A stretch of DNA of 33,289 nucleotides from an uncultured Candidatus Saccharibacteria bacterium. Its GTDB lineage: Bacteria > Patescibacteriota > Saccharimonadia > Saccharimonadales > Saccharimonadaceae. The stretch lies in contig CAOZKB010000002.1 in the NCBI GenBank assembly GCA_948571325.1, positions 1-33,289 of the forward strand, in the 5' to 3' direction. Under the pieces are notes generated by a model. That model was not told the DNA's origin. It saw nothing but the letters and a program-made list of their open reading frames with translations, and made no database searches. Below are positions 16,102-24,065 of the stretch, piece by piece. The position numbers and the translations under genes were made by a program. Positions within the stretch are counted from its first letter, which is position 1. Every line of letters starts with the position of its first letter.

Positions 16102-16896
16102 ATGTCAAAGACAAAAAAAGGTTTCACCATCATCGAGGTAATGCTCTTCTTGGGCATTACCGGCTTGATGCTGATTGGTGTACTTGGCGGCACTTATAGC
16201 ACTATCGAACGTCAACGTTTTAGCGATTCTGTACGTTCGTATTCCGAATTCCTTCGCACCGTCTATTCTGAAGTTATTAGTCCAGAATCGTTCGGCGAAG
16301 TTGATAGCGCGGGCGTCGGCAATAACCAGTCATCTGCTGTTTACGGCAAGGTTGTCACTTTTGGCAATCCCGACGATTTTAATGACCATAATATCTATAC
16401 TGCAACTATCGTTGGCGACATTTATCCTAGCTCTGACAGTGATAATTTCATCTCTCAGCTCGGCGGAGTACGCGCCCGACTCTATTGCGGCAGTAATAGT
16501 GCGGGCAAACAAATTTCAACTACGCTCGAAGAATATACTCCACTCTGGGAAGCAAAAATCGAGAATACGAATAAATCACCCTTTGCCGGTACCTTAATTA
16601 TTGCCCGCTCGCCCGAATCTGGCACAGTACGCGCCGCCTATACAGACGAGCTCAAGCTCAATCTTCCTAATCAATGCCAGCCTACTGATAATCGCGCTAG
16701 CGTCAAATTCCAAGAATTTCTCACCGATCGTTTTAATAATCCAGCCAGTAAATTTCGCACTAGCGGCGACCTAGAATTCTGCGTTCGTTCCGCCAATAAC
16801 CGCACCGTGCGTGGTGTAAACCTCCTGCTCGAAAGTCGCAATACTTCTGCTATTACTATGACAAGCATGGATGGGGAGGATAATAAATGTCGTTAA
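16102..16896 (+). CDS. Type IV prepilin (FimT/PilE-like minor pilin)
   Basis: The N-terminus carries a classic class III signal: basic leader, then KKG followed by FTIIEVMLFLG, with phenylalanine at +1 and glutamate at +5 after the prepilin peptidase cut. A hydrophobic helix of about 20 residues follows, then a soluble domain with four cysteines. The 264 residues exceed a typical major pilin, fitting a minor pilin. AAAGGAA lies about 12 nt before the ATG. It overlaps the next gene by 10 nt. Its place first among four pilins recalls FimU/GspH, but a role for it as main subunit cannot be excluded. Confidence 0.88.
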   Translation: MSKTKKGFTIIEVMLFLGITGLMLIGVLGGTYSTIERQRFSDSVRSYSEFLRTVYSEVISPESFGEVDSAGVGNNQSSAVYGKVVTFGNPDDFNDHNIYTATIVGDIYPSSDSDNFISQLGGVRARLYCGSNSAGKQISTTLEEYTPLWEAKIENTNKSPFAGTLIIARSPESGTVRAAYTDELKLNLPNQCQPTDNRASVKFQEFLTDRFNNPASKFRTSGDLEFCVRSANNRTVRGVNLLLESRNTSAITMTSMDGEDNKCR

Positions 16897-17693
16897 AAAC
16901 TTCACCAAAAAATAAAATTTTATATAGTACTAAGCGCGGCGATACTATCATTGAAGTTATGTTCGCTTTTGCAATTTTTTGCCTGATTGCTATCATTTCT
17001 ATTGCTATGATGAACGCAGGCGTTAGCCGCGCTGAAGGCTCGCTCGAGCTTGTTACTGCCCGTAACGAACTAAACGCCCAGGCTGAAGTGCTACGTTTTA
17101 TTCATTCTTCCTATATTTCAGAAATGACTCTTCCTCGCAAAGACCAGCTCACGCCACAAGAACAAAAAACTCAACCTTATCAACAGTATGACGCGCTGTG
17201 GAGGGTTATTGCTGAAAACGCTATTTCAGAAAGCGAACATAAAATCGAGTATCCTCTGCCCAGTTGCAAAGATGTTTATGAGGGTGGCGCTGGCAACAAC
17301 CTGCTTGCAAAGAACCATGCTTTCGTGATCAATGGTCGAGCCATTGCTAGCTCCGCTATTAATAATAGTGCCGCCGCCTACGTTAGCGCAACGTCTGGCG
17401 TAAGTGCTCAGAGATTTATTCAAGCCCCGCTTGCTGCACGCATCGTATATCAACGAGGTGGTGCCAGCTCTAACTCTACTGGCTCTGACGAGGGAATCAC
17501 AGAGGCTGACCTTTATACTCAAGTACGCTCCGTAGAAGGTATTTGGGTGGTAGCCGTCAAGGGTGGCATTAAAAACAACAATACGCCTAGTTTTTACGAC
17601 TTTTATATTCAAACTTGCTGGTACCCGCCTAACTCCACTGCACCGACGTCGCTCGACACCGTAATTCGTCTATATAATCCAGAGGGAGTTTAG
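16887..17693 (+). CDS. Prepilin with unusual aspartate at +1 (PilV-like)
   Basis: The leader ends KRG and continues DTIIEVMFAFAIF, so glutamate at +5 is kept but the usual +1 phenylalanine is replaced by aspartate. A hydrophobic helix follows to about residue 42, then a soluble domain with cysteines in PSCKD and QTCWYP. At 268 residues it resembles PilV/GspI-type minor pilins in position. GGGAGG stands before the ATG, which overlaps the previous gene by 10 nt. Aspartate at +1 may lower N-methylation or alter packing. That is inference. Confidence 0.82.
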   Translation: MSLKTSPKNKILYSTKRGDTIIEVMFAFAIFCLIAIISIAMMNAGVSRAEGSLELVTARNELNAQAEVLRFIHSSYISEMTLPRKDQLTPQEQKTQPYQQYDALWRVIAENAISESEHKIEYPLPSCKDVYEGGAGNNLLAKNHAFVINGRAIASSAINNSAAAYVSATSGVSAQRFIQAPLAARIVYQRGGASSNSTGSDEGITEADLYTQVRSVEGIWVVAVKGGIKNNNTPSFYDFYIQTCWYPPNSTAPTSLDTVIRLYNPEGV

Positions 17694-17694
17694 T

Positions 17695-18744
17695 ATGCTA
17701 AAAATTAAAACCTTATTCAAATCTCTACATTCATCCAACACTAAACTTACGCAAAAAACTAAGTCCGGTTTTACCATTGTCGAGCTTACTATCACCATGG
17801 CGTTCGTCGCCGTACTACTAATCACGATTACTATTGTTACGATTAATATTTCCTCGATTTACCAAAAAGGCCTTACCCTCAAAGCCGTTAATAGCGTTGG
17901 GCGTTCACTAGTTGATGAGCTTACTATGGCAATTAACTCTGCCCCTTCCGTTGACACGCGTAGTCTTTGCAAAGGATTCCTCTCCGACGATACTGAAGTC
18001 AACGAATGTATTAAACAAAATGCCATGCTTTATATCTTTCAGGACAACGGTCCAGCAGACTATGGTGTATCAAACTCTGATTACGACAATACTGAAAATC
18101 TTCAGTACAACGGTATCTTCTGTACTGGGCGTTATTCCTACTTTTGGAATACCTATTATGGTGATGAAGCAGGCAAAACTATCTCGGTTCGATATCGTAA
18201 TGAAAGCGGGGGTGAAGAGACTCTCACTCGTGAATCTGGCAACGATATTCCGTTCCGTCTAGTCCGCTTCGAGGACCGTAATTATCGTCTTTGCTCCGCT
18301 ACTCTTGAGAGTGGTAAATATAAAACAAAATTCTCCAGTTTCAGCGAAGGCAACCCAATCGATATGACAAATCTTGCCAATACTCCGGGCGACACTGCTA
18401 CTCACCCATACCCAGTTGCTAAGCCAGAAGAAGGCTTGCTCGATGCATTCGATCTTGACTTAATGCTTTATAACCTTAACATCTTCCCAATTAGCCAAGA
18501 TTCCGTTACCTTACGCACTTTTATGACCGGCACTTTTGTTCTTGGTACTTTGCGCGGCAGCGTCGACATCACACGTTCGGGTGATTATTGTCAAGAAGAC
18601 ATTCTTCCAGGAGCCACGGATCACAACGGTACTGAAGACGGTTATGCTGGTAGTTCGGGTAATATCTTCGATACCGGCGCAGAGTTTAATTATTGTGCAA
18701 TTAATAAATTTAATTTCGCCACACGAACGGCAGGAGCAAAATAA
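17695..18744 (+). CDS. Prepilin, PilW-like
   Basis: The leader is long (about 28 residues) and basic, ending KSG before FTIVELTITMAFVAVLLI, with phenylalanine at +1 and glutamate at +5. The helix is followed by a domain of about 290 residues with many cysteines and aromatic residues. Size and position match PilW/GspJ. A ribosome-binding site AGAGGGAG lies before the ATG. The stop TAA and the next ATG share one base (TAATG), so translation is coupled. Confidence 0.85.
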   Translation: MLKIKTLFKSLHSSNTKLTQKTKSGFTIVELTITMAFVAVLLITITIVTINISSIYQKGLTLKAVNSVGRSLVDELTMAINSAPSVDTRSLCKGFLSDDTEVNECIKQNAMLYIFQDNGPADYGVSNSDYDNTENLQYNGIFCTGRYSYFWNTYYGDEAGKTISVRYRNESGGEETLTRESGNDIPFRLVRFEDRNYRLCSATLESGKYKTKFSSFSEGNPIDMTNLANTPGDTATHPYPVAKPEEGLLDAFDLDLMLYNLNIFPISQDSVTLRTFMTGTFVLGTLRGSVDITRSGDYCQEDILPGATDHNGTEDGYAGSSGNIFDTGAEFNYCAINKFNFATRTAGAK

Positions 18745-19955
18745 TGCAAAAATTATCATCACTTCTATCCAACAATAAAAAAGGCGCCGCCTCCCTCTAT
18801 GTTGTAATCTTTACAACGATTCTCTTCGGCGTCATCACACTCAGCTTTATTCGCATCATTCTTTCTGAATCGCGCCAGAGCAGCAATGACGATCTTTCGC
18901 AGTCGGCCTACGACGCTGCGCTAGCCGGTGTTGAAGATGCCAAAATCGCGGTCAATCAATATTATAAGTGTCTAAATAGTAGCGACTCCAGTTGCAATCA
19001 GTACCGCGGCAAGACGCCTTTCGGTGGCGATTGCAATCATAGTAATCTTCTAAGTTTTCTTGGTCGTGACACTGGCTCAGACTCCGAAGTAAAAGTTCAA
19101 GAAAGCTCCAGCAATAACTCCGATCAAGCTTACACCTGCGTGCTTTTGAGCGACGAGACTGCTGATTATCGCGCCACGCTCACTTCGGATACTCGTACGA
19201 AGGTTGTGCCGCTCGGTGTACGTCGCGGCTCTAACGGAAACTACGTCAATAGTAACCTCAACGAAGCTAAATCTATTAAATTTAGCTGGTACTCCGACCT
19301 CAATGGTACCAAAATGAAAAACATTGATAATCATAATGGATTGTTTAGCAAGAAAAACAGCGCTACCGTTCCGCCCGTTGTATCGTTGACTCTCATTAAA
19401 GCTCACGGAGAAATCAAACTGCAGAATCTCAATACCGACGACAACGGTAGTGATTATAGCACAATGATACTGTTGCCTACTGATCCAAGCAAGGAGGGCT
19501 CAACGGATACTATTACGAACGATCAAATCACTGCTGCTGGTAACGCCAGTAGTAAGAACTCTCCTTTTCAAATCAAGTGCCAATCCGGCGGCGACTTTGC
19601 CTGTGAGGTAACACTTTCTGGTCTTAGTTTTAATGCTGATGACAGTGCTTTCCTCGTTATTTCGCTGCCTTATGGCGATGAATATACTGATTTTAAAGTT
19701 GCCCTCAAAAATGGCAGCGGGGAAGATATGCCTTTCAAAGGCGTCCAAGTTAGCGTCGATTCTACTGGTCGCACCAATCAACTCATCCGTCGCGTCGAAA
19801 CCCGCCTCGACCCCGCCGATCTCTTCTTCCCGTATCCGCAATATGAGCTTGACTTCGACGGCAGCCCAGACGAAGAGGCGATTCGCAAAAAATTCTGGAT
19901 CACTAATAACTGTTGGACTGATAGCGGTAGTTGCAATAACAACGGGCAACTCTAA
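18744..19955 (+). CDS. PilX/GspK-like pilin-fold protein lacking Glu5
   Basis: A basic leader ends KKG before AASLYVVIFTTILFG; position +5 is tyrosine, not glutamate. A hydrophobic helix and an SAYDAALAGVEDAK segment follow, recalling the early helix of PilX and other pilins where the chain turns outward. The 403-residue length suits a large tip pilin such as GspK or PilX. Loss of Glu5 is known for tip pilins that need no further partner above them. It is coupled to the previous gene by TAATG, and closes the operon at a strong bidirectional terminator. Confidence 0.8.
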   Translation: MQKLSSLLSNNKKGAASLYVVIFTTILFGVITLSFIRIILSESRQSSNDDLSQSAYDAALAGVEDAKIAVNQYYKCLNSSDSSCNQYRGKTPFGGDCNHSNLLSFLGRDTGSDSEVKVQESSSNNSDQAYTCVLLSDETADYRATLTSDTRTKVVPLGVRRGSNGNYVNSNLNEAKSIKFSWYSDLNGTKMKNIDNHNGLFSKKNSATVPPVVSLTLIKAHGEIKLQNLNTDDNGSDYSTMILLPTDPSKEGSTDTITNDQITAAGNASSKNSPFQIKCQSGGDFACEVTLSGLSFNADDSAFLVISLPYGDEYTDFKVALKNGSGEDMPFKGVQVSVDSTGRTNQLIRRVETRLDPADLFFPYPQYELDFDGSPDEEAIRKKFWITNNCWTDSGSCNNNGQL

Positions 19956-19977
19956 AATCAACCTTAAGATCCTACAA

Positions 19978-20007
19978 AAAATCCGCCAGCTAAAACTGGC
20001 GGATTTT
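19978..20007. terminator. Bidirectional terminator
   Basis: AAAATCCGCCAG (19978-19989) pairs with CTGGCGGATTTT (19996-20007) around a 6-nt loop. It separates the pilus operon from convergent rubrerythrin. Confidence 0.92.
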
Positions 20008-20024
20008 CTATAAGGAGCTAATCT

Positions 20025-20582
20025 TTACTCACTCAAATAGTCTTCGCACTCAACCTCGAAATACGCCTGCGGATGTGCGCAAACTGGGCAAATCTCTGGC
20101 GCTTCTTTGCCAGTGTAAATGTAGCCACAGTTACGGCATTTCCAAACTGTTACTTCCGCATTTTTGAACACCACGTCGTGCTCAATGTTCTCGCGGAAAC
20201 GCAAATAACGCGCCTCGTGGGCTTTTTCGATGGTGCCAACTTGGTCAAACTTCGCTGCGATTTCTTCGTAGCCTTCCTCGCGTGCTTCAGCGGCAAATTG
20301 TTTGTACATGTCGGTCCACTCAAAATTCTCACCCTCAGCCGCCAAGCCTAGATTAGTCTTTGTATCAGCTACTTCACCACCATTCAGTAGTTTGTACCAC
20401 ATTTTAGCGTGTTCTTTTTCGTTGTGTGAAGTCTCATCAAACACCGCTGAAATCTGCTCGTAGCCATCTTTCTTAGCGCGCGAGGAAAAATATTGGTATT
20501 TAATCGCCGCCTGCGACTCGCCCGCAAAGGCTGCCTGCAAATTCTTCCAAGTTTTTGAATCTTTTTCTAGCTGTTTTGCCAT
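20025..20582 (-). CDS. Rubrerythrin
   Basis: Rubrerythrin reduces hydrogen peroxide in the cytosol of anaerobes with a di-iron centre and a rubredoxin-like iron site. The N-terminal four-helix region has repeated Glu and Glu-xx-His metal ligands (AGESQAA, HNEKEHA, EAREEGYEE, IEKAHE). The C-terminus has CRNCGY and CPVCAHPQAYF, the rubredoxin CxxC pairs. The 185 residues are the usual length. The real start is ATG 20582 with GAGAGGAG upstream; an earlier in-frame ATG at 20621 sits on the promoter -10 box. The upstream region holds promoter B and a motif shared with 11163-11185. Confidence 0.95.
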   Translation of the reverse strand: MAKQLEKDSKTWKNLQAAFAGESQAAIKYQYFSSRAKKDGYEQISAVFDETSHNEKEHAKMWYKLLNGGEVADTKTNLGLAAEGENFEWTDMYKQFAAEAREEGYEEIAAKFDQVGTIEKAHEARYLRFRENIEHDVVFKNAEVTVWKCRNCGYIYTGKEAPEICPVCAHPQAYFEVECEDYLSE

Positions 20583-20609
20583 AAAACTCCTCTCTTTATA
20601 TTCTCCATA

Positions 20610-20618
20610 ATTATAGCA
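20610..20618 (-). promoter_or_regulatory. Rubrerythrin extended -10 promoter
   Basis: On the minus strand TGC-TATAAT lies 28 nt before ATG 20582. A short leader carrying GAGAGGAG follows, so this transcript is not leaderless. Confidence 0.75.
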
Positions 20619-20621
20619 CAT

Positions 20622-20697
20622 TGGACCATATTTTGCCGTTATTCATCCATGAATTGCTTTATGCGTCCCACCAAAATCCTAACCCTTCGCAGAGCCT
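20622..20697 (-). ncRNA. Candidate small RNA or leader B (shared motif)
   Basis: Starting about 7 nt after promoter B, the motif 20670-20692 matches copy A in 21 of 23 positions, and begins 11 nt after the -10 in both. Later in the transcript ATTCA and TGAAT arms can form a small hairpin. Rubrerythrin lies downstream in the same direction with its own -10. The 3' end is not visible, so this may be a long leader or an independent RNA. Confidence 0.5.
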
Positions 20698-20703
20698 ATT
20701 CTC

Positions 20704-20732
20704 ATTCTAGCATACCATAAGCTTTTTGTCAA
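20704..20732 (-). promoter_or_regulatory. Near-consensus promoter B
   Basis: On the minus strand TTGACA (20732-20727), a 17-bp spacer and TGC-TAGAAT (hexamer 20709-20704). It lies immediately after the end of ruvB and reads toward rubrerythrin. Confidence 0.82.
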
Positions 20733-20734
20733 TA

Positions 20735-21841
20735 CTAATTTGCTATTTTTGCTAAACCATCCAAATGTTTTTTTGCCTTTTGGGTAACAGCTCGTCCACG
20801 CGGGGTTCGCTCAATTAGTCCTAATTGCAATAGGTATGGTTCATAATAATCCTCAATCGTTGAGGCTTCATCGCCCGTTAACGCCGCAATAGTATTTAAT
20901 CCTACTGGACGATCACCGTAATTTTCTAGCATCAATTCTAGCATATTTCGATCTGCCGGATCCAAACCTAAATCATCAATCTCCATTAGGTCTAAAGCCC
21001 CACGTGCTAGCTCCACGTCAATGTAGCCGTTGCCGTGCACGTCGGCATAATCACGCACGCGCTTAGCCAGCCGATTCGCAATTCGGGGGGTGAGGCGCGA
21101 CCGTTTTGCTAGTAAATTCGTCGCCTCGGGCGCAATTTCCGTGCCTAGCAGTCTAGCCGTGCGGGTAATAATTTTCTCAATCTCGGGGATTTTATAATAT
21201 TCGAGGCGATGGATCAACCCAAAACGGTCGCGCAGCGGGCCGGCGAGCGAGCCGGTCCTTGTCGTTGCCCCCACCACCGTAAATTTCGGCAAGTCCAGCC
21301 GGACCGACCTCGCCGCCGGCCCTTTCCCAATCACAATATCCAGTTGGTAATCTTCCATGGCTGAATATAGAATTTCTTCTACTGCCCTCCGCAAGCGGTG
21401 AATTTCATCAATAAACAGCACGTCTCCATTTTGCAAATTTGTCAAAATTGATGCTAAATCTCCAGCTCGCTCGATTGCTGGTCCGCTCGTCACCCGCAAA
21501 CTCGCGCCCAACTCATGAGCAATAATATTAGCCATAGTCGTTTTGCCGAGTCCTGGCGGCCCATATAATAATATATGGTCCAGCGTCGTGCCGTCATCGC
21601 GCTTCTTTACCGCATCAATCGCTAACTTCAAATTGCTCTTTAGTCGCTCCTGCCCAATATAATCCGCAAAAGTCGTCGGCCGAAGCGAAACTTCATCCAC
21701 CTGCTCAGCCATATTCTGCTCACTTACTGTTGAGTCTACCAATCGTTCCTTCTTTGTCGCTCCAGCTGCCTCAGTCTCTTCAACCACCCCCTTCGCGCCA
21801 GCCAGTTTTTCTTCCGCCTCCGTACTTCTCTGAATTCCCAT
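20735..21841 (-). CDS. ruvB: Holliday junction helicase motor RuvB
   Basis: RuvB is the AAA+ ATPase that drives branch migration with RuvA. The product has Walker A GPPGLGKTT near 94-102, Walker B DEIHR, the sensor and arginine-finger segment GATTRTGSLAGPLRDRFG, and the C-terminal winged-helix signature ending TPRGR. The catalytic core starts near LRPTTFADYIGQ at about residue 53, so this 368-residue version has an N-terminal extension of some 30-40 polar residues. The first ATG (21841) lies 7 nt after TGG-TATAAT. An internal Met44 has no ribosome-binding site and would give normal length, but the promoter favours the long form. RuvA and RuvC are not in the window. Confidence 0.95.
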   Translation of the reverse strand: MGIQRSTEAEEKLAGAKGVVEETEAAGATKKERLVDSTVSEQNMAEQVDEVSLRPTTFADYIGQERLKSNLKLAIDAVKKRDDGTTLDHILLYGPPGLGKTTMANIIAHELGASLRVTSGPAIERAGDLASILTNLQNGDVLFIDEIHRLRRAVEEILYSAMEDYQLDIVIGKGPAARSVRLDLPKFTVVGATTRTGSLAGPLRDRFGLIHRLEYYKIPEIEKIITRTARLLGTEIAPEATNLLAKRSRLTPRIANRLAKRVRDYADVHGNGYIDVELARGALDLMEIDDLGLDPADRNMLELMLENYGDRPVGLNTIAALTGDEASTIEDYYEPYLLQLGLIERTPRGRAVTQKAKKHLDGLAKIAN

Positions 21842-21848
21842 ACTCTCA

Positions 21849-21857
21849 ATTATACCA
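21849..21857 (-). promoter_or_regulatory. ruvB extended -10 promoter, leaderless
   Basis: On the minus strand TGG-TATAAT ends 7 nt before the ruvB ATG, with no Shine-Dalgarno. Confidence 0.72.
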
Positions 21858-22025
21858 CACCTATCAATCTCAAATCATTAACGCCGACCTTGCACTTTTC
21901 TGCCGCTAGTGCTAAAATTCAAAAAGAGTTTCAAGCTCCGGAATTTTAAATAATAAATGAGTTTTTAAGAAGGTCCCAAGCCTCTAACTAAAAACTGTCA
22001 TTCAAAGTAATTACAATAATATATT

Positions 22026-22991
22026 ATGAATATCATCCTTAGCATCATTCTGCTCGCCGTCGGCTTTGTCTTACTTATCAAAGGCGCCGATATTTTTGTG
22101 GATGGCGCTTCCAGCACCGCAGAGAACTTCAAAATTTCCAAAATGCTCATCGGCCTCACCATCGTTGCCTTTGGTACTAGCGCACCCGAGTTTGCCGTGT
22201 CAATTTCGGCTTTCGCCTCCGGTAATACCGATATGGTACTCGGTAATGTTATTGGCAGCTGTATCTTGAACATCTTATTGATTCTTGGCGTCGCCGCGAT
22301 TATTCGACCTATTAAAATCAAAGATAATACCGTCAAAAAAGAACTTCCGCTTTGTCTCCTGATCGCCACTTTACTCGCCGTGCTTTTCCTCGACGAAGTT
22401 TTTGCTGGCGCTCAAGAGAATCAAATCACTCGTTCTGACGGCATCGTTATTTTGCTCTTCTTTAGCGTTTTTCTGTACTATCTTTTCAGTCTTACTAAAC
22501 GCAAACAATCAAAACAGGAAGAGGAAAATTCTAAACCAAAATTTACGCTTGGCAAATCTCTGCTTTTTGTCGTAATTGGTCTTGTTGGTATTATCATTGG
22601 TAGTGAGTTAGTGGTTAATAGCGCCTCAAATATTGCTACGGTGCTAGGCTGGAGCGAACGTTTAATTTCGCTTACTATTATTGCTTTTGGTACTTCTTTG
22701 CCCGAACTGATTACTACGATTGTCGCCTCTCGTAAAGACGAGCAGGATTTAGTCGTTGGCAATATTATCGGTAGCAACATTTTTAACATCTGCATCGTGC
22801 TCGGTGTACCAGTAGTGATTTTTGGTGGGCTCGCGCCAGTCAGTTTTCAGCTCCTTGATATTATCATGTTGGTTGCCTCCGCCGCGCTTCTCTTCCTCTT
22901 CGCCGTAGGAGGTCACAAGGTCGACCGTCGCGGGGGGATCCTAATGCTTGTAGTCTTCGCGATTTACTACGGTGCGGTATTTATAATGTAA
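22026..22991 (+). CDS. Calcium/sodium antiporter (CaCA family)
   Basis: The 321-residue integral membrane protein has the two alpha repeats of the CaCA family: GTSAPEF with GNVIGSCILN in the first half, and GTSLPELITTIVA with GNIIGSNIFN in the second. About ten hydrophobic segments and a charged central loop (KRKQSKQEEENS) separate the halves. Members exchange Ca2+ for Na+ or H+ across the cytoplasmic membrane. Length and order match YrbG-type bacterial antiporters. A TACAAT box stands 8 nt before the ATG and there is no ribosome-binding site, so it may start leaderless. It diverges from ruvB and precedes the agmatine genes, which have their own promoter. Confidence 0.92.
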   Translation: MNIILSIILLAVGFVLLIKGADIFVDGASSTAENFKISKMLIGLTIVAFGTSAPEFAVSISAFASGNTDMVLGNVIGSCILNILLILGVAAIIRPIKIKDNTVKKELPLCLLIATLLAVLFLDEVFAGAQENQITRSDGIVILLFFSVFLYYLFSLTKRKQSKQEEENSKPKFTLGKSLLFVVIGLVGIIIGSELVVNSASNIATVLGWSERLISLTIIAFGTSLPELITTIVASRKDEQDLVVGNIIGSNIFNICIVLGVPVVIFGGLAPVSFQLLDIIMLVASAALLFLFAVGGHKVDRRGGILMLVVFAIYYGAVFIM

Positions 22992-23005
22992 TTTGTACCT
23001 TCCTC

Positions 23006-23033
23006 TTGCTTTTAACCTTAAATCATTTATAAT
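23006..23033 (+). promoter_or_regulatory. Agmatine operon promoter, leaderless
   Basis: TTGCTT (23006-23011), a 16-bp spacer and TATAAT (23028-23033). The ATG at 23040 follows 6 nt later, with no Shine-Dalgarno. Confidence 0.72.
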
Positions 23034-23039
23034 GAAGTT

Positions 23040-24065
23040 ATGTATAACCCTTATGTTTTAGATCACAAAACCCCCACCACAAAAGATTTTCTCGACACTA
23101 CGGTGTTTGACCAGTCAGAAATTCTCGACATGATTAAAGTTTCTACCACCGTACGCGAGTTTATTAAATCTGGCGGTACGCTTGAAACCTTGTTTCACAA
23201 AAATCTTGCGATGCTTTTTGAACAGAAGTCCACTCGCACTCGCGTTTCTTTTGAGGTTGGTATGGAACAACTCGGTGGTCATGCCCTCAATCTCGCGCCT
23301 GGTGCTATTCAACTTGGCGCACACGAAACTATTGGTGACACCGCAAAAGTCCTCTCGCGTATGTGTGATATCATTATGGCTCGCGTCAATCATCACGAAA
23401 GCATTATGGCGCTCGCAGCTGAATCTACTGTGCCAGTAATTAATGGCATGTCTGATTATAATCACCCTACTCAAGAACTGGGCGATATTATTACTATTCT
23501 CGATCATCTCCCGGAAGGTAAACCTTGGAATGAAACTAAGATTGTTTTCGTTGGTGACTGTACTCAAGTTTGCGCTTCGCTCATGATGATTACTACCAAA
23601 ATGGGTATGAATTTCATCCAATACGGTCCACCGTCCAAATGGCTCGGTGATGATTTTCTTAAAATTGGTCGTGCTAATAATCAACTTTACGGCGGTAGCG
23701 TACATGTGACGGATAACCCTGCTTATCTCGAAGGTGCTGATTTTATTTATACCGATGTCTGGTATGGTCTTTATGATAAAGAAACCCCCAAAGAAGTTTA
23801 CATGCGCGAGTTTTATCCTACCTACCAAGTCAATGCCGAACTTATGGCTGCAACAGGTAATCCTAATGCTAAATTTATGCACTGCTTACCAGCTAATCGT
23901 AACGAGGAGGTCACCGACGACGTCCTAGACGGGCCAAATTCTATTGCTTGGGACCAGGCCGAAAACCGCCTCACCGCTCAGCGTGGAATCTTGCTATATT
24001 TTAGTAAAGTAGCTCAAGAAGCACTTGATACGATTAAAAGGCAGAAGGAGGACAAACATGCCTGA
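23040..24065 (+). CDS. ptcA: Putrescine carbamoyltransferase
   Basis: PTC splits N-carbamoylputrescine into putrescine and carbamoyl phosphate in agmatine catabolism. The 341 residues carry the carbamoyl-phosphate loop STRTR (64-68), VNHHESI, the NGMSDYNHPTQELGD segment, DVWYGLYD, and HCLP (281-284) followed by ANRNEEVTDD. DVWYGLY and the C-terminal AENRLTAQRG agree with my recollection of Enterococcus PTC rather than ornithine carbamoyltransferase. Flanking genes for agmatine deiminase and an APC transporter support this over OTC. It starts leaderless and overlaps the transporter by 8 nt. Confidence 0.9.
   Translation: MYNPYVLDHKTPTTKDFLDTTVFDQSEILDMIKVSTTVREFIKSGGTLETLFHKNLAMLFEQKSTRTRVSFEVGMEQLGGHALNLAPGAIQLGAHETIGDTAKVLSRMCDIIMARVNHHESIMALAAESTVPVINGMSDYNHPTQELGDIITILDHLPEGKPWNETKIVFVGDCTQVCASLMMITTKMGMNFIQYGPPSKWLGDDFLKIGRANNQLYGGSVHVTDNPAYLEGADFIYTDVWYGLYDKETPKEVYMREFYPTYQVNAELMAATGNPNAKFMHCLPANRNEEVTDDVLDGPNSIAWDQAENRLTAQRGILLYFSKVAQEALDTIKRQKEDKHA

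Noticed and set aside
20583..20621. Longer N-terminus for rubrerythrin
   Set aside because: The upstream ATG overlaps the -10 box, and GAGAGGAG marks ATG 20582.
23115..23882. 255-codon minus-strand frame inside ptcA
   Set aside because: It lies wholly antisense to a clear enzyme gene; its length follows from codon bias of the real gene.
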